In this document: one piece after another, positions 9,861 through 20,840 of the stretch
Position numbering within the stretch: the first letter of the stretch is position 1
How the letters are laid out: every line of letters starts with the position of its first letter
Assembly (NCBI RefSeq): GCF_047948215.1
Contig: NC_134455.1
Span: 347,818,491-347,882,490, forward strand
Length of the DNA stretch: 64,000 nucleotides
Reading direction: 5' to 3'
Origin: Lycorma delicatula
Taxonomy: Eukaryota; Arthropoda; Insecta; Hemiptera; Fulgoridae
Notes under the pieces: generated by a model
Database searches by the model: none
Told to the model about the DNA's origin: nothing
Seen by the model: the letters and a program-made list of their open reading frames with translations, nothing else
Position numbers and translations under genes: made by a program

Positions 9861-10466
9861 GGAATTCCCATTAATGAAAATGATAGTACTTATACTCCCC
9901 ATACAGCTAAATTTTTGGTTGTTTTATTAGATGACAAATTCTTTTGGGTGATCAATTTTTACTGTTTTGCTTTAAGAACTTTATTAAAATGGTAAGCTTG
10001 TAATTGTAATTAAATATTTATTATATTTATGTATGAATATACAGATTGTCAGATCATGTTTGTCACCCATAAATATGAATTATAGAGATCGATATCTATA
10101 AAATTAAATCTGTTAACTTATCCATTTGTTTATATTTATGAATGTACACAATCTTCGTTAAAAACAATAATCACTTATTCTTAAAAAAATAACAATATCT
10201 ACTCTACCAAATCAGATAATACAACAGCAGTTTACAAAATAATAATTTAGTTTATGAGAAAGGTCCTCATTATGATTCCATTGTCATTTTTGATAAATTA
10301 CAGAATCATCTTCCTACAATTTTATTTAAAATCAATTAAAAACTGATGAGGGAATCTTCCTATCCCTATAATTAAAATTTAGTAGCATTAATGACCTATA
10401 TTCATCAATCATCATCTAATCTTCTGATCCATCCAGTCTATAGACTTGTGTGCGCGTGCATGTGTG
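9861..10466 (+). mobile_element. LINE (jockey/CR1-like) RT C-terminal remnant
   Basis: Broken plus-strand frames read KFLVVLLDDKFFWVI (compare 'KFLGVLIDDKFSW'), later LSICLYLXMYTIF (compare 'FVYIYECAIF'), then YEKGPHYDSIVIFDKLQNHL (compare 'Y.GP.YYS..LFN.LP..I'). This order is that of the region downstream of the RT domain in jockey- or CR1-like LINEs. The same landmarks recur at 30470-31110. A mariner-type element interrupts the copy at 10469. Confidence 0.55.
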
Positions 10467-10468
10467 CA

Positions 10469-11656
10469 CAGGGTATTTCTAAATGAGTTATTTAAAAGTA
10501 AACCTTTAATAATGACAAAAGTAAATAACTTGCAGAATTGTTTGATACGTCTCTGAGTTCAATATATATTCAAGTTTCATGCTACCTAACACCGTTAGTT
10601 CCTGACATTCTCACTAGGTGGAATGCATGAAAGAGTAATTCCAACAGTCATCGCAGAGTCTTGTTTTATCACAAAGATTCCAGGTCCAGAGTAATGTTCA
10701 GTTTTTGAGATGGCTTAATCGAATAAATGCAGGTAAATATTAGTGCAAGTATATTTGTAGTCAGATAAATCAACCAGATGTACCAGCTTAGAATTGAATA
10801 TTTCTAGGGTTACAGTATGCATTTTTTGGTTACAAGCATAATGCATAATTGGCTGTCATTTAAACTCTACATATTAAAATGATACAAGCTTTGAGTGAAG
10901 GTGATAAAGACAAACAAACCAAGTTTTGTGTAAACTGTTATGCAAAATTGAGACTCAAGTTAATTATCATAATAAAATTGTGTTCAGTGATAAAGCAACC
11001 TTCCATACCTGTGTTAAAGTAAATTGACATAATGTTAGGATATGAGATAAGTGGATTCACGTCACACAATTGAACTTCTACAGGACTTATCTAAGGTAAA
11101 TGTTTTTTGTGCTGTAAGCTGTCACAAAATTTATAGTCCTTTTTTTTGCCGAGTCAGCTGTAACTGGCATATCATATCTGAACATGCTTGACCATTATCT
11201 AATGCCATAATTACAACAGGATAAGGGCACAAAATTTATTATCAAGCAAGATGGTACGCTACCACATTATCATCATGCAGTTGTCATATCTCTTGCTAGC
11301 AGAGTGCTGAGTTGAATTGGACATGGTGGAACAATTTCCTGGCCATCATGATCTCCTGATTTAACTCCAATGAACTTCTCTGCGTGGGGTTATGTTAAAG
11401 ACAGAGTATTTGTCCTCTGCTTCCAGGAAATGTCAATGAGTTGCAGCACCGGATAACATAAACAGTTGCCATCATAGATCTAGACATTCTTTATAGGATT
11501 TGGCAGGAAATTAATTACAAAAGGCAGCCATATTTAACATTTGTAAATGAAACTTGAAGATATACTTTATTCAGTGTTGTATCAAACATTTCTGTAAGTT
11601 ACTTACTTTTTTTGTAATTAAATATTCTTTTTGTATAACTAATCTAAAAATAACCT
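10469..11656 (+). mobile_element. mariner-type element with transposase pseudogene
   Basis: The ends are imperfect inverted repeats (CAGGGTATTTCTAAATGAG against the reverse complement CAGGTTATTTTTAGATTAG), with TA next to the right end. Inside, 10876-11570 reads, with many stops and frameshifts, as a DDE transposase: QALSEGDKDKQTKFC, then a segment like 'FSDEATFH' (ttcagtgataaagcaaccttccat), then 'QQDG..PHYHHAVV', then SPDLTPMNFSAWGYVKDRVF with shifts. The order and spacing match insect mariner-type transposases. Inactive. Confidence 0.75.
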
Positions 11657-12303
11657 GTATATATACTAACTCCCCATCACAGCTTTGCCTGTGCTAAATG
11701 GTTATTTGCATTTTCCGTGCTGGTCAATTCTTTTATTTTATGTTCTTTAGTCAAGTAACCAGTGATAGGTGCAGCCAGTCACACATACAGTTACGGTGGC
11801 AGTGGCTGTGTTGGTTAAACCACAGCGCCATATACCTTTGCAGCCCTTAAAAAATCAGGAATTAAAAGAACCCTAAAATGGTTTTTAAATATTTATCTGA
11901 AGAGTATTTACAAGCCCAAATCTACTGAATATCTAGTTTACTATAGTCAGGATTCGGAAAATTGACAATCATTGTTAAATATTTTTTTTACCTTCCTTCA
12001 TCTCCTTTCAAGGTCCAATTTCAAAAATCTAGAAATTGGTTTATTGACATGAAGAGTACACTTCACCAAAAAGTGGTTGATTTCTTCATTTGTTACCAAG
12101 ATATTAAAAAATAACAGAATCTAAAAAAAATCAAAAATCCATTTTAACACTTTTAATCTCTGAATTTCAAAAATTGTAGAAATAAATTTTAATTACACAC
12201 AATTGATATCTATGTCTGTTACCGAGAAATTTAAAAAAATAAAAAATTTAATTATTTCTCCATCAAACTTAGAATTTCAAAGTAGATTTTCTTAGTATGC
12301 ACT
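11657..12303. other. AT-rich stretch, nothing firm
   Basis: No gene motif. The zone 11690-11830 (tcacagctttgcctgtgctaa) is less AT-rich and may be a repeat, but no second copy was found in the window. Confidence 0.4.
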
Positions 12304-12346
12304 TATATATATATATATATAAATTCTGTATATATATATATATACA
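12304..12346. repeat. Two TA tracts flanking a short spacer
   Basis: TA runs at 12304-12320 and 12329-12344, separated by 'aattctg', at the edge of the inverted end of the Helitron. Confidence 0.8.
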
Positions 12347-12534
12347 GAAAATCAAAATTCTGCAAAAAATATCATATATCCAGAAGTTCTATCAACTTAA
12401 TGCTGTTAGAAAATGGGTTGGCTACATTATAATCTCGGCTGAAGCCAAGACAGAGGATGCTCTACCCATTTTCTTACAGTATTAAGTTGACAGAGCTTCC
12501 GGATATATGATACTTTTTACTTATTTTGATTTTC
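12347..12534. repeat. Inverted duplication of the Helitron helicase 3' end
   Basis: Arm 12347-12417 and arm 12459-12534 are inverted copies (about 72 bp, a few mismatches and one short indel) around a loop of about 40 bp. The right arm is the last part of the minus-strand helicase frame (PENQNK, then a KSIIYPEALST-like end). The left arm read on the plus strand gives the equivalent KNIIYPEVLST. The left arm is therefore an inverted copy of coding sequence, not an unrelated MITE. Its loop also holds a small hairpin (CTTGGCT-TC-AGCCGAG on the minus strand). Confidence 0.75.
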
Positions 12535-15500
12535 TGGTAGCAGAATGTGCTGTCTTTCCAAATTACCAAGTGGAAAGTCCAACATATAACTCCTTGAGAA
12601 AACAGTCTGATCGTAAATCAATACCAATATCTTTGAATGTCTAGCCTTGCGTTTTATTGACTGTTATAGCAAATGAAAGTTTTATAGGGAATTGCAGCTT
12701 CTTGAAATGAAATGGTAAGTCTGTTGGGATCATTGGGATGCAGGGTATAAGAGCAAGTTGGACCTTTCAAAATAGTGGCCTCGATGTGATTTTCCATAGT
12801 TGTGATTTGCAACCTCGTGTCATTACATAACCTTGTAGGGTTAAGGTTTTTGTTGTAAAATAATTGCCTCTCATTTTAAGATTGAGCCTACAAGCTGGAA
12901 AACTTGCAGGATTACGAGAATTCAAACGTTCTGGGGGATAGTGGACTGCATTGTCAGTATTGTTTATAGAATCTATAGATTGATATTCCTTGCTTTGTCC
13001 TTCAACTTTTTCTAAAATCATATTATTAATTTCAAATGCAGATATATTTTGAGGAGTTATGATAGATCTTTTGCAAATCCACTTGTACAGCTTTTGTAAA
13101 AGCTTACTAATTTCTGGATAAGTATTGAAAATGAGATCATCCATTCTACGCACAACATTATCACCGTTTTCATCGACAGAAATGTAACCATCATTCTAAG
13201 GAAGAGTCCCATTTCCAATGTTTAGGAATTGTAAGAGAAAGTTAGCATCACTAACCCCAAGATGAACTCTTATATTAGTTCTTAACTTAATAGTGAGTAC
13301 AAATTTCCATAAGGGTGATGATTTAAGGCATGCATGAACAACATCAGCCCTAGTTCCTCTCGCAATGACAGGCAATGTTTCCAGAAAACACAAAAGTTAT
13401 ACCACCCATTAATTTACTGCATGATCTAATATCTTGATGGGTTCATTCAATGGCTTCAATATGAGCTTGATGACTCATTGTGCATTCATCCCATACTATA
13501 AGCTTAGCATCTTGGAAAATTTGTCCAAGCGGACCATTTTTATGAGTAGAGCAGATTCTTGCTCACATGCAACATTTAACAATAACTTAAAAGTGGAATG
13601 TGCAGTTTTCCCACCATTTATAAGTGAAGCAGCTATTCCTGATGATGCTACACTGATTGCATCGTTTTTACTTGAGCGAACTTGAGGAAGAAGCAGATTG
13701 ATTAAGAAAGTTTTCCCAGTACAGGAGCATCTAAGAAAAAAAAAATTGTTTGTTGCTACCAATTTATATCATCAAACGCCTGATGTTGATCTGATACTAA
13801 TTTAGGAAGATTAATAATTAAAAAATAATTTCTGTTCAACAACGTCGAAAGAAAATATTAACATTGTATTATAGCTTCTTGATTATCACATTTTAGTATT
13901 GGTAAACTGAGATCGCATAAGTATTTCCCACTTAACGTAACGACAATATCTTCAATCTCAATGAAACCTCTATTCAATACTTCATCTGAAATTGCAATCT
14001 CAATGTTATTGTTTTGATGTCGGAATTGATAGAAAATATCTTTACAAAAATCTTTATAGAACATTTCCCACAATATATTCAGTTGGACAGGATTATAAAA
14101 AATATATATATAATTGCAAATAATTCTCTCAATTTAGGAGAAGACTGACAGACAGAAGAATCAGTAAGCATGTCTTTCCAGTGATTATCATTTTCCAATA
14201 AGCCAAGTGCATTACAAGCAGCTTTATATGTTTGGTATTGCAAATCATCAACAGTTTTCAAGTAATCAAAAGATGTAGGTCGTTTAACATTATGCAATAA
14301 AATATGCAGATGAAAGCATTCACGTTAATTTGGATGAATTGTATACTCTACCCATAGCAGCATGCTTTTTGATTCCAGGAAATCCTTTGATGTCAGTTCT
14401 GAGCTTTCTTCTGCTAAACTTATTATTATTATTATAGTTACAGTATCTAGGATCTTCAGGATATAACAGAGTCTTACCGAAGTCAACAGACTAATAAAGC
14501 TCATAAAAAGCAATAAGAATATGTGGACTTTCTAGGGCTCCTTGGAGATTTTGTTCGGTGAAATAAATAACTTGATAGTTTTTGAACAAACAATAGGATA
14601 ATGTAGATGTATTGGAAAGTTAAAAAATTGCCAATTGGCCTCAGATGTACATATATAGCTACCATTAATGCAATGATTCAATTCATCTCTTTGATTTTCA
14701 ACCAAAAGTTGCTTGATCTGAAACTTTGTTATATATATTTGCAGATATATTGAATTGCTTGCACAGAGTTGCAAAATGCAACATTTATGTGGGCATTAAA
14801 GCAACGTGATAGTAGTGGACAATGTGTGACGATCAATTTTTTATCAATATCAGTTATGCAGTGACAATGTAATGTTGACAATTTATTTTGTGACTTTATT
14901 TTGTATCATGGGATTTATCCTGTTTGTTTTAATAAATAAATAAATAAAAATTGGTGATTGACACCAGGTGCTCGCAATAAACTTCCTATGCTTAGGTAAA
15001 CTTGACCTTGAATTTTAAACATAGGAATTTTAGCACTGAAAGAAGAAGTTTTATATTTTCCAACATTATCAAGAAAATGTTTTGATAAAGGTTGAGATCC
15101 GAAAATTAAACTGTTGGTTGGTTTTGGTGGCTCATTAAATGTAGGAAGTGAAACTTTCCCACCTCAACAACACATGCCAGGGGCTTCATCTTTCCATTTT
15201 TTTGCAAAACAATGATTGGACATTTTAATCATTGCACTAATCTGTAAATCTTTACTATTAATATATTCCAAATGAGGATCATATTCAAAAGCAGATCTGA
15301 ACTTTAAAGTGGCTGTTTTACATTGTATAGCATCTTAAAATAGATCCTCACGCTTTTCCACAGTCCCATGTAAATGTGATGTAGACATTCACCTCGCATG
15401 TGTAGATTTTTTACCAATATTACATTCTTCCACTTCAGCATGATTTTAGAAAGAGAACTCAACAAATACTGCCAAAATTGATAGATAAATAAATTAATTT

Positions 15501-15540
15501 GAATAATCAAATATGTATCTCTGAATAAATACCGCCAAAA
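12456..15540 (-). pseudogene. Helitron Rep/helicase pseudogene
   Basis: Minus-strand pieces come in the order of a Helitron protein. The pre-Rep motif PGMCCxGGKVSLPTFNEPPK lies near 15180. Then comes FNAHINVAFCNSVQAIQYIC (about 14790) and the region RDELNHC...CTSEANWQFFNFPIH (14700-14600). VKRPTSFDYLKTVDD with LGLLENDNHWKDML lies at 14290-14160. The Pif1-type Walker A TGKTFLINLLLPQVRSS and SSGIAASLINGGKTAHSTF lie at 13720-13580. LRTNIRVHLGVSDANFLLQF is at 13300. INNMILEKVEGQSKEYQSID and NAVHYPPERLNSRNPASFP are at 13020-12890, and the final helicase motif region (about 12640-12540) follows. The HUH nuclease core between 14960 and 14800 is missing, and there are many stops. Helitrons move by rolling-circle replication; this copy cannot. 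Confidence 0.88.
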
Positions 15541-16147
15541 TCATTCTCAATAAAAAAATTATGGTGCGTGGGTTTGTTTTTTTGTCGTGTGTGTTCACAT
15601 TTTTATTAAGTTGCTATTGGCGCAGAGCGGACCAATGATGGTGCGCCAGGTGGCTGCACACAGCTCCCTCCACACTAAAAGCAAACCTTTACTTTACGCG
15701 CTCTTCCGCTAGAAGTAGTCCGTTGTCAATTAATTTACAAATTATTTAATTTGATTTCTAAGCATAGCTTTTTTAATTTATATTTTTATTTACTTATTAT
15801 TATTTATTAATTTTATTTATTTAATTTTATAAATCTGAATAATCAAATATTTATTGCTTATCACAGAACCAATATATCATATTACCTAAGAAAGCGAATA
15901 AAACTGTATTAACATATACGTATATCAAAGAAACGAATTGAAATTATCTAATATTCAATAATTAACAATTATCGGCAGCTTATGCTCTTGTGATTAAGTA
16001 GAGTGAATTTAGTGCACCATGTCTGCCACCTAGCAGAGAGCCAATATACTAATTAAATGTTGTTTCCTGAGCGCAACATATCTGCCGCCTAGTAGAGAGT
16101 CAACATAGTATATATGGAGGCAGTGAAGCATTATAACATGCATTTTT
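15541..16147. other. Flank of the Helitron remnant with a spaced direct repeat
   Basis: 15590-15720 is less AT-rich (gcgcagagcggaccaatgatggtgcgcc) and unplaced. 'tctgccacctagcagagag' at 16021 recurs as 'tctgccgcctagtagagag' at 16081, exactly 60 bp apart. No gene is seen. Confidence 0.45.
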
Positions 16148-16635
16148 ATTTCCTTGTACGAAGTAAAGGAAGTATTGTGATCCAAAAAAATTTGGATTTT
16201 GGACATTTTCTTAACTGCAGTATTAAGCCCTCATTGAGAACTTTTCAACAATATATTGGTTGAAAAGTACCAATGAAAATAAATTCCACCATAAGTGGTA
16301 CTTATTTTCATTGGTTCCAGAGTTATAGCCAAATGAAATTTTAATTAATGAAATATATAGATCTTAGAAGGCGAAGATACTTCAGTTCAAATCAGACTGC
16401 ATCTCCTTTTTTTTTTTAACTTAAATATATAATATATATTTATTAATAATTATTAACCTCTGGTTGTAAAAAAAAATTACAATAAATAATAATTCAATAA
16501 TAACAAAGTGAAAAAAATTATGAAAAAATATCAGAAGTTATTAATGAAATAAAATTTTAAGTACTTCTCATTTAAAAAAAATGTGTATATGTAATTTAAT
16601 AGGCGTACAAGGAAGTCATGCGGTGTCCGCATCAG
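16148..16635. mobile_element. ACTTCCTTGTACG-family element, copy 2 (short form)
   Basis: Starts TTTCCTTGTACGAAGTAAAG and ends CGTACAAGGAAGTCATGCGG. The hairpin ATGCGG-TGT-CCGCAT is at 16618-16632. It lacks the internal 1-kb region of the long copies, so it is an internally deleted form. Its 3' part is included in a 232-bp tandem duplication. Confidence 0.65.
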
Positions 16636-16953
16636 ATTTTTTATTGTTGTTTTTAATGTTTATTCGAGATGAAATATATCTATAAACTTTCTCAGTTATG
16701 CCAAGAAACACTTGGCATATTACAATAAATAATAATTCAATAATAACAAAGAGAAAAAAATTATGAAAAAATATCAGAAGTTATTAATGAAATAAAATTT
16801 TAAGTACTTTTCATTTTAAAAAAATGTTTATATGTAATTTAATAGGCATACAAGGAAGTCATGTGGTGTCCGCATCAGATTTTTTATTGTTGTTTTTAAT
16901 GTTTATTCGAGATGAAATATATCTATAAACTTTCTCAGTTATGCCAAGAAACA
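16479..16953. repeat. 232-bp tandem duplication across an element end
   Basis: 16479-16710 and 16722-16953 are near-identical 232-bp units separated by 11 bp (cttggcatatt). Each unit holds the 3' third of the ACTTCCTTGTACG element, its terminal hairpin (second at 16861-16875) and about 80 bp of flank ending 'atgccaagaaaca'. The spacer begins with the reverse complement of 'atgccaag'. The flank was duplicated with the element end, so this is a local duplication after insertion. Confidence 0.85.
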
Positions 16954-17050
16954 TGGGTAAATATTTGATTGCGATTGATCAGGTAGTTTTTTTGTTTATT
17001 CCGAGCATAAAAACTCCTTCCTCTTCATATAATAGTATACATTTTTAAAT

Positions 17051-17450
17051 TAATTACAATACTGAAACCACCAGGTATATTTAACTAAAGGTAAGAAATG
17101 CTTACTAACTGGAGCGCTTTCAAAGTATTCATTTCATCATCAGCAGTTTAAAATTATGAATTACATATCTATTACATTAGCACATCAAGCTTTGTCATTT
17201 AAAATTAAAACCTCATTTGTGTACTATGATATGACAATGAGTGAGTCCACTCAATGGTGTAATACTGGTTTATGTATCATAGTATATAAAGATTTTAATT
17301 TTAAATGACAAAACATGATATACTGATGTAATAGATGTGCAGTTTATAATTTTAAACTGCTTTTGATGAAATGAATACTTCAAAAGCGGTCCAGAAGTTA
17401 AGTGTTTCTTACTTTTATTGACTTTATCTGGAGGTTTCAGGATTATATTA
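17051..17450. mobile_element. Foldback/MITE-like element
   Basis: Two arms of about 170 bp (17051-17231 and 17277-17450) are inverted copies with scattered differences. Examples are 'ctgaaacc.ccag' at both outer ends, 'aagtattcatttcatca' and 'gcagtttaaaattat'. The central spacer is about 45 bp. No coding potential is seen; an apparent 61-codon minus frame spans the arms by chance. Confidence 0.75.
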
Positions 17451-17495
17451 TTCAATTATTTGATACAGTGATTGATAAAATGTTTGAAAAAAAAA

Positions 17496-17497
<2 letters not shown>

Positions 17498-17553
<56 letters not shown>
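17498..17553. repeat. (TA)28 microsatellite
   Basis: 56 bp of perfect TA repeat, the longest in the window. It creates a spurious Ile-Tyr repeat in a plus-strand frame. Confidence 0.95.
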
Positions 17554-17557
<4 letters not shown>

Positions 17558-17650
17558 AATGTCTTTGAATTTTCTTTTCAAAATTTTTTTTATGTATTTC
17601 TATTTTGAAGCAGCATTTTCAAACAATATAAACTAGTTAAAGTGACATTT

Positions 17651-19240
17651 ACTTCCTTGTATGAAGTAAAGGAAGTATTGTGTTTGTGAAAAATTTCGGT
17701 TTCCGGATTTCAATGGAAATATCCATTTTGACCACCCTGAATCTATTTTGACTAGTTTCAGCGTGACATCTGTACATACATATATATGTATGTATCTGAT
17801 ATAACTCAAAAACTATTAGCCATAGTATGTTGAAATTTTGGATTTAGGACTGTTGTAACATCTATTTGTGCTCCTTCCCTTTTGATTGCAATCAACTGAA
17901 CCAAAAGTGTCCAAAAAAGGCCCAAAATCTAAAAAAAATCTGGATTTTGGACTTTTTCTTAACTGTGGTAATAAGTCCTCATTGAGAGCTTTTCAACAAC
18001 ATATAATGGTACTTATTTTCATTGGTTCCAGAATTACAGCCAAATAAAATTTTTACAATAAATAATAATTCAATAATAACAAAAGACAAAAAAATATCAG
18101 AAGTTATTAGTGAAATAAAATTTTATGTACTTCCAAAAATGTGTAGATGTAATTTAATAAACATTATTATATATGTATTTATGTAATAAATTTGATGAAA
18201 CATCTTATTATTTAATATTAATTGAAAACTATAATTTAGAATCTTATTATTTTTGGATTTTCTAGTTAAATTGTATTTAATTATTCTGGAATTTCTGTTT
18301 AATTTTATCTACATTAAAGTTAACTACAGTGACTGAAAAATAAACCCTCACAAGAACAACGTATACACTGAGGCATACAAAAATTCTTATCTTTTAGTTC
18401 ATTACTCCTCTGATATTGTCGAACAATATTCTCCGTAAGTCAGAGTTGATCATAATTTCGTTTATTTGTTTTTTGTTACCAATAATTTAATCACTCTTTG
18501 GTTTGATATGATTCTTCTGATCTTAATTTGTATACACGTTCTCTAGTTTTCAAATTTTCTCTCTCTTTATGCTCATCATCCTCTCTTAATTTTTTTATTC
18601 TTTCCTTGGTCTTAATGTTTTCTTTCTCTTTATATTTATTATCTTCTGTTAATATTTTTATTCTTTCTTTGGTTTTAACATTTTCTTTCTCTTTATGTTT
18701 ATCATCTTCTCTTACTTTTTCTATTCTTCCCATATTTTTAACCCTTTTTTTCTCTTCATATTCATCTTCTTGTCATTTTTTTGAGATATATTTCTTCATA
18801 TTATCTTTTTTTTCCTGTATGATTATTTCTTTTTCATTTTTGATTATTTACCAAATAATCCAATAATAAAAACTAAATATTTTACACCGTAAGGTCGAAA
18901 TTAACATTTGTAACCAGTACACAGGAGTTCACTAAGGCAGAAAATTATTATTAACTTTATTTATACGACAACCAGAAATCTGAAACTTTTGTTAAACAGC
19001 AACTCACAAAGATACGAATAATACTGATCTAGTAATACGAATAACAAAGGGACTTTTACTCTGATAACTGTACAAATATTTGATGTTAATAAAAAGTAAT
19101 ATTTCAGCAGTTGTGTAACTGTCCACTTTATTAAAAGATTGGAGGATCATATCTCAGTTTTAAATGAAATAAGTTTAAATGAAGTGCAACAAAAAATTCA
19201 TTTAATAGGCATACAAGGAAGTCATGTAGTGTTCACATCA
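17651..19240. mobile_element. ACTTCCTTGTACG-family element, copy 3 (long form)
   Basis: Starts ACTTCCTTGTATGAAGTAAAG and ends ATACAAGGAAGT at 19211-19222. The hairpin region is at 19224-19238, here partly decayed (ATGT..ACAT only). Internal blocks match copy 1 (6604-8115) from 'cggatttcaatg.aaatatcc' to 'cactctttggttt.atat'. The long copies share a minus-strand coding zone (separate entry). The inverted termini are only about 13 bp, yet homology between copies continues past the right one through the hairpin and a T-rich tract. The true right end is therefore about 25 bp further out. Confidence 0.65.
18491..18733 (-). CDS. Lys/Glu-rich tandem-repeat reading frame inside copy 3
   Basis: The 80-residue minus frame is built of three imperfect repeats of about 22 residues (66 bp) with cores KEKENVKTKERIK, KEKENIKTKERIKKL and KERENLKTRERVYKL, strongly charged and likely coiled coil. 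It ends SEESYQTKE. Beyond the stop the frame resumes as a segment with NSDLRRILFDNI, which is also readable in copy 1 around 7500. The frame seems to belong to the mobile element rather than to a host gene. No known family is recognised, and the start is uncertain. The antisense plus-strand frame of 112 codons is a shadow. Confidence 0.4.
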   Translation of the reverse strand: MGRIEKVREDDKHKEKENVKTKERIKILTEDNKYKEKENIKTKERIKKLREDDEHKERENLKTRERVYKLRSEESYQTKE

Positions 19241-19259
19241 GATTCTTTTATACATGGTG

Positions 19260-19316
19260 TAGTGATCTAAATAATGTAATATTATGGTACATAATATTAC
19301 ATTATTTAGATCACTA
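19260..19316. repeat. Perfect hairpin 1 of a pair
   Basis: 27-bp arms (19260-19286 and 19290-19316) are perfectly complementary around the 3-base loop 'gta'. The arm begins TAGTGATCTAAATAATG. Confidence 0.95.
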
Positions 19317-19326
19317 AATAATGATC

Positions 19327-19379
19327 ATAAATAAATCTTACATTATGATAGATACTATCATAATGTAAGATTTATTTAT
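19327..19379. repeat. Perfect hairpin 2 of a pair
   Basis: 25-bp arms (19327-19351 and 19355-19379) are perfectly complementary around the 3-base loop 'ata', only 10 bp from hairpin 1. The arm sequence is unrelated to hairpin 1. Confidence 0.95.
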
Positions 19380-20544
19380 TTATTATTATAAAATTAAACA
19401 CATTTTATAAATTGAATATAATAGTGAACTATGATCGAAATATTGTACATGATTATTTCCTTACATATCATTACTTTTAATAATAGCTACATTGAAATCC
19501 CCTAAAACTAATAATATAATTCAGTAAACCTATCCCAATTCCACTGAAAATGGAATTGTAACTTTCTGAACTTCAATAAATTCGATGCTCATTTCAGATG
19601 CTAATTTAGTTTACTTAATTAAATTACTTTGTTAATCTATTATGTTTATTATAAACAGCTGTGTGTTGAATTTTATAAAACATTCTAATAAAATCATAAA
19701 CTAATAAATAATCTATAATATTCAATTATCTATTTATTACTGTTTTAATGGATGTTCAGTGAAAACCACAATGATGGATCTTTAATATTTAAAAACACTT
19801 TTAATTCTGAATAATTGATTTACAAAATAACATTCTTATAATTTTACAAGATCAAAAAACTGCGTAACGCAAAGTTTAGTTGTCTTGTATTTCAATGATA
19901 AGGAACATAACTCAGTAGCTTTGGAACCTGAAAAAAAAAACAGATTGGTCCATAGTTTATCCTGATTTAAATGTAGTTGAACAGTTTGGATGAATTATAA
20001 AGGATTTCTTTGAAATTATGATGACTACAGAAAGAGATCAATGTTATACAAAGCAAAAATTAATTTTTTTTTGTAGATTCCTAACAAAATATGGGAGACG
20101 GGTACAATTTTTATTATTTATTGTGATTTATGAAATTTATTTCATAAATTTATAACTCATTCTTTACCATTACGTGATTATCGTAGATAAGAAATAATGA
20201 ACAGATATAGTAGAGATTTGTAATAATGATAAAAAATAAATATTCTCAAGAAGTATTACATTCATAAATATAAAAAAAAATATAAATTGATGAACCAGAT
20301 CACATTCAAAGATGATGACTTAATTAAAAACATAATAAAAATACAATCTAATAGTCGGAAATAATGACATTAGAACAAAAGAAAATACTACATTTTAAAG
20401 ATTAAATCATTCCGGTTCTGGACAGCAAAATTTACTTATATGTTCATAATATTATTCAAAATTTTATATTGTAACAGATATATAATTTAATATAAATGAA
20501 AGATGTGGGATACTGCAAAAACTAGTTATTGGAAATTAATATTG
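19380..20544 (+). mobile_element. AT-rich stretch with a Tc1-like remnant near 19930-20050
   Basis: Within otherwise featureless AT-rich DNA, 19950-20050 reads YPDLNVVEQFG, then IIKDFFEIM on the plus strand. This resembles the Tc1 C-terminal motif 'SPDLN.IE.LW..IK' with the final catalytic position changed. The rest of the transposase is not recognisable. The remainder of the stretch holds nothing I can name. Confidence 0.35.
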
Positions 20545-20840
20545 ATTGATTTTTAAAGTCAAGAGTTCTAAGGTATTTTCTAAGGCAGTTGCTTTTATAT
20601 GGATTTGAATGGTAGACCATTCTACCATTAATGCCGGTATTCTTTGATGGTTGGGTTTCAATTAACCATACATCTCAGGAGTTGTTGGCCAGAGTCTGTT
20701 CAAGACTACACATTTACTGGTCGGTACCTTTACACTTACACGCCAGACTACAAACAAATGCATTGGCATCTCTGCTGAGTACTGTTGATATCATATCACT
20801 GTGCTGTTACTCTCTGACATGGTATTACATAAATAAATAA
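20545..20840 (+). mobile_element. tRNA-derived SINE, family B, 5'-truncated
   Basis: Lacks the tRNA-like head. It starts at the internal 'aagtcaagagttctaagg' region, with 'tttatatggatttgaat', 'gccggtattctttgatggtt' and 'ttcaattaaccatacatct' shared with the other B copies. The 3' tail diverges after about 20715. Confidence 0.65.

Noticed and set aside
16479..16953. CRISPR-like or satellite array
   Set aside because: Only two units of 232 bp, derived from a transposon end and its flank. No repeat-spacer structure exists anywhere in the window.
17402..17608. Ile-Tyr repeat protein
   Set aside because: Produced only by the 56-bp TA microsatellite.
18528..18866. 112-codon Ser/Leu-rich plus-strand protein
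   Set aside because: Antisense of the Lys/Glu-rich repeat frame, which has the more plausible composition.
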